A stretch of DNA of 64,000 nucleotides from positions 4,526,001-4,590,000 of the forward strand of contig NZ_CP163520.1 in the NCBI RefSeq assembly GCF_041080675.1, given 5' to 3'. This DNA comes from Streptomyces sp. cg36. Its GTDB lineage: Bacteria > Actinomycetota > Actinomycetes > Streptomycetales > Streptomycetaceae. A program made the position numbers and the translations under genes. Within the stretch, counting starts at the first letter, position 1. Each line of letters opens with the position of its first letter. This document shows, in pieces, positions 9,275-16,858 of the stretch. The notes under the pieces were generated by a model that was not told where the DNA came from, did not search any database, and saw nothing but the letters and a program-made list of their open reading frames with translations.

Positions 9275-10402
9275 ATGAGCGCAGCAGCCACAGGACCCAC
9301 CACGTCCATATGGGGCCGCACCGAGCAGCAGGACTTCCGCAGCAGAGTCCGCGGCAGCCTCCTCGGCGGCGCGATCGGCGACGCGCTGGGCGCACCCGTC
9401 ACCCCCCTCACCCTGGACGCGATCCGCACCCGGTACGGCCCGGAGGGCGTCACGGGCCCGACGGACGGCACGGCCGGCGGCGGCCGTGTGACCGCCGCCA
9501 CCCAGCTCACCCTCTTCACCGTCGACGGCCTCATCCGCGCCCAGGTCCGCCGCGACACGGGCGCCTGGCACCCCCCGACCGACCTGCACCGCGCGTATCT
9601 GCGCTGGAGCGCCACCCAGCGCGACTGGGGCCCGGACGAGCGCCGCAAGGACAACGGGTGGCTGGCCCGCGAGGAGTGGCTGTACAGCAGGCGCGACCCG
9701 GCCCGCGCCTGTCTGCTGGGGCTGGCGGACGACGTCATGGGCACCCTGGACCGCCCCAAGAACCCGGACGCCCGCGACCCCGCCGCCGCGACCCGCTCGG
9801 GCCCGTTCGGCCTGCTGGTGGGGTGGGAGCCGCAGCTGGTGCTCCAGCTCGCCGTGGAGTGCGCGGCCCAGACGCACGGCGACCCGGCCGCGTACCTCTC
9901 GGCGGGGGCGTTCGCGGTGATCGTGCACGGGCTCGCCCGGGGCGAGTCGCTGGACGCGGCCGTGCAGCGCACGCTCGCCCTGCTGGACCACCGCCCCGGC
10001 CACGAGCCGGTGACGGCGGCCCTGCAGCACGCACTCGGCGCCGTACGCCAGGGCATGCCCGGACCGGGGCTGCTGGCGACGCTCGGCGACGGGCACCTTG
10101 CCGAGGAGGCGCTGGCGATCGCCGTGTACTGCGCGCTGGTCGGCGAGGACATCCGGCACGGACTGCTGCTCGCGGTCAACCACGACGGGCCCTCCGGCGC
10201 CACCGGCTCCCTGTGCGGCGCGCTGCTCGGCGCCCTGCACGGGGAGACCGCCCTACCGCCCGGCTGGCTGGCCGAGCTGGAGGGGCGGTCCACGGTCCTG
10301 GAGCTCGCCGACGACTTCGCGATGGAGATGACCCAGGGCCCGGCGCTGCACGGCCCGGCGGTGAACACCCCGGGCTGGCTGGCCCGTTACCCGCGTACGT
10401 GA
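9275..10402 (+). CDS. ADP-ribosylglycohydrolase-fold protein with degenerate metal site
   Basis: A 375-residue member of the DraG/ADP-ribosylglycohydrolase family by fold signatures: GSLLGGAIGDALGAP near residues 27-41 and TQLTLFTVDGLIRA near 76-89. In active relatives the sequence before TQ is TDDTQ and a later loop is HDGDSDSTG; both supply the aspartates that bind two magnesium ions. Here they read TAATQ (residues 73-77) and HDGPSGATG (303-311), so the ligands appear lost. It may be a binding protein rather than a hydrolase. Start chosen at MSAAATGPTT. The comparison with active relatives is from knowledge of the family. Confidence 0.8.
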   Translation: MSAAATGPTTSIWGRTEQQDFRSRVRGSLLGGAIGDALGAPVTPLTLDAIRTRYGPEGVTGPTDGTAGGGRVTAATQLTLFTVDGLIRAQVRRDTGAWHPPTDLHRAYLRWSATQRDWGPDERRKDNGWLAREEWLYSRRDPARACLLGLADDVMGTLDRPKNPDARDPAAATRSGPFGLLVGWEPQLVLQLAVECAAQTHGDPAAYLSAGAFAVIVHGLARGESLDAAVQRTLALLDHRPGHEPVTAALQHALGAVRQGMPGPGLLATLGDGHLAEEALAIAVYCALVGEDIRHGLLLAVNHDGPSGATGSLCGALLGALHGETALPPGWLAELEGRSTVLELADDFAMEMTQGPALHGPAVNTPGWLARYPRT

Positions 10403-10460
10403 GCGGGCCCGCGCGCCTTCCGGGCCCCGTGACCCGCGTACGTGCGGGAGCCCGCCGCGC

Positions 10461-12038
10461 CTACCGCTCGCGCACCTTCGCGTCCCCGCCCGCCGGCTGA
10501 GCGGGGACGGCCCCGGCGGCCACCGCACCACCCGCGGCCGGGCCGTCGCCGTCGGAGTCGATCCGGGCGAGCAGCGCGTCCCGCTCCGGGGTGTCCTCGG
10601 GCCTGACCAGGCCGATCAGCACGTACAGGACGAGCGAGACGGCGAGCGGCAGCGAGACCTGGTACTGGAGCGCCACGCTCGTGCGGTCCGAGCCGTCCAG
10701 GTGGTAGTTGACGAGGTAGAACGCGACCAGTCCGGACGCCCAGCTGGTGAGCGCCGCGGTCGGCCCGGACCTGCGGAACGTCCGCAGCATGCCCAGCATG
10801 AACGGGATCGCGATCGGGCCCATCAGCCCGGCCACCCACTTGATCACCACGGTGATGATGTCCTTGAAGGCGGGGGAGTTGATCTGGGTGGCGATCGTCA
10901 TGGACAGCGCGAGGAACACCAGGGTGGAGACGCGGGCCGCGACCAGCCCGGTCCGCGAGTCCCAGCCGCGCGCCCGCCGGGACAGGGCGGGCGCGATGTC
11001 GCGGGTGAAGACGGCGGAGATGGCGTTGGCGTCCGAGGAGCACATCGCCATGGTGTGGGAGAAGAAGCCGACGATGACCAGGCCGAGCAGCCCGTGCGGC
11101 AGCAGGGACTCGGTCATCAGCGCGTACGAGTCGGAGGCGTCGGGCTTCTCGGCCCGCACCAGCAGCGGCGCGCACCACATGGGGAAGAACAGGACCAGCG
11201 GCCAGATCAGCCACAGCGCGGCCGAGAGCCAGGCCGAACGGGTCGCGGAGCGGGCCGAGTCGGTGGCCATGTAGCGCTGGGCCTGGTTCCACATGCCGCC
11301 CGAGTACTCGAAGGTCTTGATGAAGAGGTAGGCGAGGAGGAACGTCAGCGTGTACGGGCCGGCCGTCGGGTGGGCGTGGGCGTCCGGCAGGTCGTCCCAG
11401 ACCGTCCACAGGGTGCTGAAGCCGCTGAGCTTCGCCATCACGGCGATCAGCATGGCGACGCCCGCGCAGAGCTGGATGACGAACTGCCCGAGCTCGGTGA
11501 GGGCGTCGGCCCACAGGCCGCCGACCGTGCAGTAGACGCCGGTGACGAGGCCCGTGATGAGGATGCCCTGGTTGATGGAGAGACCGGTGAAGACGGAGAG
11601 CAGGGTGGCGATGGCCGCCCACTTGGCGCCGACGTCGACGATCTTCAGCAGCATGCCCGACCAGGCGAGGGCCTGCTGGGTGGGCACGTTGTAGCGGTTC
11701 TTGAGGTATTCGAGCGGCGAGGCCACGTGCAGGCGCGAGCGCAGCCGGTTGAGCCGGGGCGCGAAGAGCCGGGCGCCGATGCCGATGCCGATCGCGATGG
11801 GGAAGGACCAGGTGACGTAGGACGTCACGCCGTAGCGGTAGGCGACGCCCGCGTATCCCGTGAACATCACGGCGCTGTAGCCGGACATGTGGTGCGAGAT
11901 GCCCGAGAGCCACCAGGGCATCCGTCCGCCCGCCGTGAAGAAGTCGGAGACGTCGTCCACACGCTTGTGGGACCAGACGCCGATGGCGACCATCACGCCG
12001 AAGTAGCCGATGAGCACGGCCCAGTCGAGACTGTTCAT
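10461..12038 (-). CDS. sodium:solute symporter family transporter
   Basis: A 525-residue integral membrane protein starting MNSLDWAVLIGYFGVM with around 13 hydrophobic segments. It carries the family signature after TM1 (DDVSDFFTAGGRMPWWLSG) and HMSGYSAVMFTGYAG. Members of the SSS family import sugars, carboxylates or amino acids with sodium; this one resembles sugar-type members, but the substrate is not certain. The C-terminus ends in an Ala/Gly-rich tail. It converges with the gene at 9275 and is preceded by a 380-bp gap with an inverted repeat. Confidence 0.88.
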   Translation of the reverse strand: MNSLDWAVLIGYFGVMVAIGVWSHKRVDDVSDFFTAGGRMPWWLSGISHHMSGYSAVMFTGYAGVAYRYGVTSYVTWSFPIAIGIGIGARLFAPRLNRLRSRLHVASPLEYLKNRYNVPTQQALAWSGMLLKIVDVGAKWAAIATLLSVFTGLSINQGILITGLVTGVYCTVGGLWADALTELGQFVIQLCAGVAMLIAVMAKLSGFSTLWTVWDDLPDAHAHPTAGPYTLTFLLAYLFIKTFEYSGGMWNQAQRYMATDSARSATRSAWLSAALWLIWPLVLFFPMWCAPLLVRAEKPDASDSYALMTESLLPHGLLGLVIVGFFSHTMAMCSSDANAISAVFTRDIAPALSRRARGWDSRTGLVAARVSTLVFLALSMTIATQINSPAFKDIITVVIKWVAGLMGPIAIPFMLGMLRTFRRSGPTAALTSWASGLVAFYLVNYHLDGSDRTSVALQYQVSLPLAVSLVLYVLIGLVRPEDTPERDALLARIDSDGDGPAAGGAVAAGAVPAQPAGGDAKVRER

Positions 12039-12192
12039 TGCCCCCTCCGAGGGGTCCGCCTTGTGAACGTCGGTGTACGCGGGTGCGCTTCGTCAGTACG
12101 TCCGGTTCAGCGGCGCCCCGTGCGGGAGCGGGGACTTCCGGGGATTGAACAGCCTGTCCGAGGGCGGGGTCAAGGCCCTTCACGGTCAGGGA

Positions 12193-12235
12193 TGTGAACG
12201 CAGATCACAAAGCAGAACGATTTTGCCTCTGCTTT
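12193..12235. promoter_or_regulatory. candidate operator region upstream of the symporter gene
   Basis: Two symmetric elements are seen in the 380-bp gap between the SDR and symporter genes: TGTGA...TCACA (12193-12209, 7-bp spacer) and AAAGCAGA...TCTGCTTT (12209-12216 and 12228-12235, 11-bp spacer). The local sequence is AT-rich for this genome, as expected of a promoter. The first element resembles a Crp site, but its spacer is one base longer than the classical one. Confidence 0.35.
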
Positions 12236-12364
12236 ACTCAACGGGGTGTTGTCGCGCCAACCGGCCCGCCCGCACGATGAACGGGCCCTTCGTCAGGCGC
12301 GCACCAGGAGAACGAACCGGTGGCACGGCGGCGTGAACCGCGCCGCCGTGCGCACACGGCTGAA

Positions 12365-12396
12365 CGGCCGCACGGGATGCGGGTCCCGTGCGGCCG
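12365..12396 (-). terminator. GC stem-loop after the SDR gene
   Basis: CGGCCGCACGGGA (12365-12377) and TCCCGTGCGGCCG (12384-12396) form a perfect 13-bp stem with a 6-nt loop, about 20 nt past the SDR stop codon on the minus strand. There is no T-run, which is common for actinobacterial stem terminators. Confidence 0.6.
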
Positions 12397-12417
12397 GGAG
12401 AGCGGGTCCGGCAGGCC

Positions 12418-13200
12418 CTAACGCATGATCTCCCCGGCGTTCACCAGCAGCGACTGGCCCGTGATCGCCCTCGCCCGGTCCGAGGCCAGGAACGCCACGG
12501 CCTCCGCCACGTCCCCGTCCGTCGCCAGCTCCGGCAGGGCCATCCGCTCGGTGAGCCGGGCCAGCACCTCGTCCTCGGGCACCTTCTCGGTGTGCGCGGT
12601 GAACCGCACGTACGCCTGCACCGGCGGCCCCCACATCCATCCGGGCAGCACCGTGTTCACCCGGATCCGGTGCGGCCCGAACTCCCGGGCCATGGAGTAC
12701 ATCGCCGACGTCAGCGCGCCCTTGGACGCCGCGTACGCGGCCTGGCTGACCTGGGAGGGCGCGGCGATGGCCGACTGGGTGCCGATGACGACGACCGCGC
12801 CCCCGCGCTCCTTGAGGGCGGGCAGGCAGGCCCGGGTCATCCGCAGGGTGCCGAGCAGGTTGACGTCCAGCACGCCCTGCCAGGTGGCGAGGTCGGCGTC
12901 CTCGACCCCGCCGAAGTAGCTGTCCCAGGCGGCGACATGGACGACCGCGTCGATCCGGCCGAACCGTTCGAGCGCCAGCGCGGCCAGCGCCGCGCAGTCG
13001 GTCTCGGAGGTGATGTCGGTGGGCCGGTGCGCGGTGCGGGCGCCCGCGGGGTCGATCTCGTGGGCCGTCTTGGCCAGGTTCTCCCCGGTGCGCGCGCCGA
13101 GCACCGCGTTGCCGCCGTCCCGTACGACGGTCGCGGCCACCTGGTGCCCGAGCCCCGCCCCGACGCCGGACACGAGGACCGTCTTCCCGCTCAGCAACAT
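12418..13200 (-). CDS. short-chain dehydrogenase/reductase (SDR)
   Basis: A 260-residue classical SDR. The cofactor motif VLVSGVGAGLGHQ lies near residues 8-20, and the catalytic YxxxK is in QAAYAASKGALTS, with the SDR serine in GTQSAIAAPS before it. Start is the ATG at 13200 (MLLSGKTVLVSGVGAG). It probably oxidises or reduces a hydroxy/keto group with NAD(P); the substrate is unknown. The gene is divergent from the uncharacterised gene at 13282 with only 81 bp between starts, so they may share a promoter region and a pathway. Confidence 0.88.
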   Translation of the reverse strand: MLLSGKTVLVSGVGAGLGHQVAATVVRDGGNAVLGARTGENLAKTAHEIDPAGARTAHRPTDITSETDCAALAALALERFGRIDAVVHVAAWDSYFGGVEDADLATWQGVLDVNLLGTLRMTRACLPALKERGGAVVVIGTQSAIAAPSQVSQAAYAASKGALTSAMYSMAREFGPHRIRVNTVLPGWMWGPPVQAYVRFTAHTEKVPEDEVLARLTERMALPELATDGDVAEAVAFLASDRARAITGQSLLVNAGEIMR

Positions 13201-13281
13201 CTGGGCGCCTCCCGGCTCTGGCAGTTCTTCTGACGGGGCGTCAGAGTAGGGCGGTCGGCGGCAGGAGGGAAGGGGAGCGCG

Positions 13282-14124
13282 ATGGGCGAGGAGACCAGGA
13301 GCGGTACGTACGCGGAGCTGGCGGCGGTCGGGCCGTACGGGGTGCACCCCGGCCACGCCCTGATCACCATGGTGGAGCCGCACCCGGGCCACGAGTACGC
13401 GTACAACCGCTGGTACGAGGACGACCACTACTACGCCGGGGCCATGGCCATGCCGTGGATGTTCGCCGGGCGGCGCTGGGTGGCCACCCGCGACCTCCAG
13501 GAGCTGCGCTACCCCGAGAAGTCCGCGATCGCCCAGCCGGTGGGCGCCGGTTGCTACCTCTCCACGTACTGGATCACCGACGGCCGCTACGACGACCACA
13601 TGAAGTGGACCGTGGGCATCAACAAGCGGCTCAACCGGGACGGCCGCGTCTACCAGGACCGCACCCATGTCTTCACCGCCTTCCAGGACCACGAGGCCAC
13701 CGTCTACCGGGACGGGGCGGCGGGCCCGCGCGACCGCCACGCGCTCGACCACCCCTACGCGGGTCTGGTGCTCCAGGTCATCGACGCGGAAGGGCCCGGC
13801 CGGCGCGGGGAGTTGGTGGAGTGGCTGCGCTCACGGCACCTGCCGCGCCGGCTGGCGGGCGGCCCGGCGGCCATGGTGACCCTCTTCCGGCCCACCCCGC
13901 TCCCCGGCGACCGCATGACGTACGTGAAGCAGGTCGAGGGGGTCGACACCCGGCTCACCCTGCTGTGGTTCCTGGAGCGCCCGCCGGCCGAGGTGTGGGA
14001 GGAGCACTTCGGCGGGCTCGACGCCGCGGTCGCGGAATCGGGTCTGGGCCGGGTCGAACTGGTCGCGCCCTTCATCCCGACCGTGCCGGGCACCGACCGC
14101 TATGTGGACCGGCTGCGGGAGTGA
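13282..14124 (+). CDS. uncharacterised 280-residue protein
   Basis: Not recognised with certainty. The sequence has two similar halves, each with a pattern like that of dimeric alpha/beta-barrel proteins: HALITMVEPHPGHEYAYNRW in the first and LVLQVIDAEGPGRRGELVEW in the second. It is soluble, with no signal peptide, and rich in aromatic residues and histidines (WYEDDHYYAG). The divergent SDR 81 bp away suggests a shared catabolic or tailoring role, but this is inference. Confidence 0.7.
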   Translation: MGEETRSGTYAELAAVGPYGVHPGHALITMVEPHPGHEYAYNRWYEDDHYYAGAMAMPWMFAGRRWVATRDLQELRYPEKSAIAQPVGAGCYLSTYWITDGRYDDHMKWTVGINKRLNRDGRVYQDRTHVFTAFQDHEATVYRDGAAGPRDRHALDHPYAGLVLQVIDAEGPGRRGELVEWLRSRHLPRRLAGGPAAMVTLFRPTPLPGDRMTYVKQVEGVDTRLTLLWFLERPPAEVWEEHFGGLDAAVAESGLGRVELVAPFIPTVPGTDRYVDRLRE

Positions 14125-14250
14125 GGGCGGGGGAGGGGGAGGGGGAGGAGAGGGCGCGGGTGCCCGGACAGCGGCGGGCCCCCTCGGCCAGGACGGCGGA
14201 CCGGTCGAGAGGGCCTTGCTCGCTACGAGGTGGTGCGGTGCCGGCGAAGG

Positions 14251-14460
14251 TCAGACTCCGCGCGGCGAGGTGCGGTTGACGTCCTGGATGAAGGCCGACC
14301 ACGTCTCGGGGGCGAAGTCGAGCATTCCGTCGAGGGGCTTCTTGGAGTCGCGGACCGACACGGTCGAGCGATCCGCCGCTTTGACTTCCACGCAGTCCCC
14401 GTGCGGGCCCGAGTACGAGGACTTGGTCCAGTCGGTCAGTGCGGGCTGCTGAACACGCAT
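14251..14460 (-). CDS. DUF397 protein
   Basis: A 69-residue protein with the DUF397 core: WTKSSYSGPHGDCVEVKAAD, then VSVRDSKKP and WSAFIQDV. In streptomycetes these small proteins are usually encoded next to an XRE regulator of the Scr1/BldB-associated type and may act as its partner or toxin-like counterpart. Here the XRE gene lies directly upstream on the same strand (14663-15520), about 200 bp away. Confidence 0.88.
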   Translation of the reverse strand: MRVQQPALTDWTKSSYSGPHGDCVEVKAADRSTVSVRDSKKPLDGMLDFAPETWSAFIQDVNRTSPRGV

Positions 14461-14662
14461 AATTACTCCGATGGTCGATCCGGTCGCCCGGGTGATGTGC
14501 CTGCCGCTGAGGGCCAGCGGCTCTGCGTGCGACGCTACGCCGCAACATCACCGATGGCAGGGGGCGTTCACCCATCCGAATGGCATATTCCATCGGGTCC
14601 TTCTCAGCCGGGGCGGCGCAGGTGTAGAGTGCGCGCCTCACGAGTTCCCCCGTGTCGCTCCT

Positions 14663-15520
14663 TCACGACGAGTAGCCGTCCGCCACACGGTGGATGAAGT
14701 CCCGGGACTGCTCGGCGCTGAGCGCCTTGGCCCGCAGGTGCTCGTACATCACGGTGTAGCTCTGCACGTCGTTGGCCTTCTCCAGGTACAGGTCGCTGGT
14801 GACGCCCTCCAGATAGACCACGCTCGCGTCCATGGCGTCGTGGAACTCCAGGATGGCGAACTTGCCGTACATCCCCGGGTGCGCGCCCGCGTCGTACGGC
14901 AGTACCTGGAGCGTGACGTGCGGCTGCTCGCTCAGCTGCGCCAGGTGCAGCAACTGGTCCCGCATGATCCGCTCGTTGCCGACCACGCGGCGCAGCAGCG
15001 CCTCGTCGATGACCACCCAGAAGCGCAGCGGATTGTTCGGGTCGGTGAGCCGGTCCTGGCGTTTGAGCCGGATCTGGATCCGTTTGTCGATGTCGCTGGA
15101 GGTGGCCTCGGGCCACATGCCTTCGATGACCGCCTGCGCGTACTCCCGCGTCTGCAGCAGTCCCGGCACGATCAGCGACTCGTAGACGCGCAGGCTCGCG
15201 GCGTCCGTCTCCAGACCGATGTAGACGCTGTACGGGATGTCGCCGAAGGCGTGCCACCAGCCCTGCTGGCGCGAGTCCTTGGCCATCTGCATCAGCGAGT
15301 CGACGATCCGGTGGTCCTCGACCTCGTACACCCCGCACAGGTCGCGCACGTCGCGCTGGCTGATGGAACGGCGGCCGTTCTCCAGGCGGCTGATCTTCGA
15401 CTGGGAGACCAGCAGACGCTCGGCGACCTCCTCGGCCGTCATGCCCTTCAGCTCGCGGAGCCGACGGAGCTCCTGGCCCAGTCGGCGTCGCCTGACGGTG
15501 GGATTGACGTTGGACGCCAC
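14663..15520 (-). CDS. XRE-family regulator with DUF5753/Scr1-type C-terminus
   Basis: A 285-residue regulator. The N-terminal helix-turn-helix covers roughly residues 10-70, including LGQELRRLRELKGMTAEEVA and SQSKISRLENGRRSIS. The rest is the ligand- or partner-binding domain found in DUF397-paired regulators, with ESLIVPGLLQTREYAQAVI. The start is the GTG at 15520, 9 nt after a GGAGG site; the frame is open further upstream without a better start. Its partner is the DUF397 gene just downstream. Such pairs influence development and secondary metabolism. Confidence 0.88.
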   Translation of the reverse strand: MASNVNPTVRRRRLGQELRRLRELKGMTAEEVAERLLVSQSKISRLENGRRSISQRDVRDLCGVYEVEDHRIVDSLMQMAKDSRQQGWWHAFGDIPYSVYIGLETDAASLRVYESLIVPGLLQTREYAQAVIEGMWPEATSSDIDKRIQIRLKRQDRLTDPNNPLRFWVVIDEALLRRVVGNERIMRDQLLHLAQLSEQPHVTLQVLPYDAGAHPGMYGKFAILEFHDAMDASVVYLEGVTSDLYLEKANDVQSYTVMYEHLRAKALSAEQSRDFIHRVADGYSS

Positions 15521-15747
15521 GGGAACTGCACCTCCGGCTGCGGCACTTCTGCTGCTCTTCTGCTCTTCCGCTCTGCAGACTGCCACCAATGTTCATGGCC
15601 GCGCTGGGAAATGGCCACACACGGTGGGGCGGCGGCTACCGGGGGTACGGACGGCCCTGCCTCGGCGGACGCGGGGCGCGCGGGGCGGCGGTGGCCGGCC
15701 CCGCGCGCCCGTCGTGCGGCTCCCGAACCGGGTCGTGAGGGGGACGT

Positions 15748-15910
15748 CGGTGCGGCGGGTGGTGCGCGGTACTGCGGGTGGTGCCCGTGGTGCCAGGCGG
15801 TGCGGGGTGGTGCTCGGTGCGTGTGCGGTGGTGCCGGGATGTGGTGCGCGTGCCGGGTGGTGCGGGTGCGGTGCCGTGCCCGCGAGGTGCGGTGCGGCGC
15901 CGCTCGGTGC
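15748..15910. repeat. degenerate GGTGC/GTGCGG low-complexity tract
   Basis: Between the GPP34 gene and the XRE gene a stretch of about 160 bp is strongly G/T-biased on the plus strand and consists mostly of variants of GGTGC, GTGGTG and GTGCGG with irregular spacing. No gene is supported in the whole 15521-15910 gap. The tract could be slipped-strand repeat DNA. Confidence 0.6.
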
Positions 15911-16663
15911 CTAGTGCGCCACGGCGCGGGCCATGCTGCCGCGGTGCGGCTGCATCGGGACCCCGCTCGCGGTCGCGGTGGGACGTGGGCCCGCCGCGGC
16001 GCCGGCTGCGGTGCCGTTGGCACTGCGGCGCGGCTGTGCGCCCACTCCGTTCTGGACGTCCATCACGGCGTGCGCCACGAGTCCGCCCATGGGGTCGTGC
16101 CTGATCAGATCCCGGAGACGGGAGCGGGATGAACGCCCCTCGTTGCCCGGGTAGAGGTGCTTGCCGAGGCCGACCGCGTGGGCCAGGGCGGCGAGCGCCG
16201 CGGTCCGCGGGTCCGGCGGCACGCCGGTGCGGATCGCACTGTCCAGCCGGGACCTGATTTCCCGGCTGATCGCCGTGTCCGTCGCCTGGTAGCGAGTCGT
16301 CGGCAGCACCCCGCACATCTGGCCGGCCACGGCATGAACCATGCCGCACCTCTCCAGATGCGAGAGATACGTCTGGCGCAGCCCCAGCCGGGGCCCGCCG
16401 ATCCAGTGGACGGCCCGGACCGGGCTGCCGCGCCTGCGCAGCAGTTCCAGTGCGGAGTCCAGTGTCGGATCTCCTGTCGGCCGTGCCATCACCACGGCGA
16501 TACGATCCCCGTCTGGGGCTATCCGTCCTGCCAGAGCCAGCTCCACTAGCTGTGCTCCGGCGAGGCCGAGGTCGAGCGACTGCGGCTGCGCTGTGGTACC
16601 CGTGGCCGGGTCCAGAGCGAGCAGCAGAAGCTCCTCCGGAATTGTTCTGCGGCTCCTGCCCAT
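15911..16663 (-). CDS. GPP34 (Golgi phosphoprotein 3-like) family protein
   Basis: A 250-residue protein beginning MGRSRRTIPEELLLLALDPA, with LAGAQLVELALAGRI and the family-typical all-helical layout. GPP34 proteins bind phosphoinositides in eukaryotes; the bacterial versions, abundant in streptomycetes, have no firm role. The C-terminal 45 residues are a low-complexity Ala/Gly/Arg tail. A GGGGAGG ribosome binding site precedes the ATG at 16663. An overlapping ATG at 16667 in another frame is not used. Confidence 0.85.
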   Translation of the reverse strand: MGRSRRTIPEELLLLALDPATGTTAQPQSLDLGLAGAQLVELALAGRIAPDGDRIAVVMARPTGDPTLDSALELLRRRGSPVRAVHWIGGPRLGLRQTYLSHLERCGMVHAVAGQMCGVLPTTRYQATDTAISREIRSRLDSAIRTGVPPDPRTAALAALAHAVGLGKHLYPGNEGRSSRSRLRDLIRHDPMGGLVAHAVMDVQNGVGAQPRRSANGTAAGAAAGPRPTATASGVPMQPHRGSMARAVAH

Positions 16664-16858
16664 CCATGCCTCCCCGCGTGGATGAATGACAGGGTGACCC
16701 CTCTCACATTCATCTGTCGAGAGCGCCTGGGCGGTAAGTACGGGAACCGACAGGTATGTCGTTCTCGTCTAGCACGGGGGTCAACCCCGCACACAGGACA
16801 CTGGTAGATGGTTCGGACAGGTTCGGACGGCGCCCCGGGGCGCCGGGAGGAGGCATCG

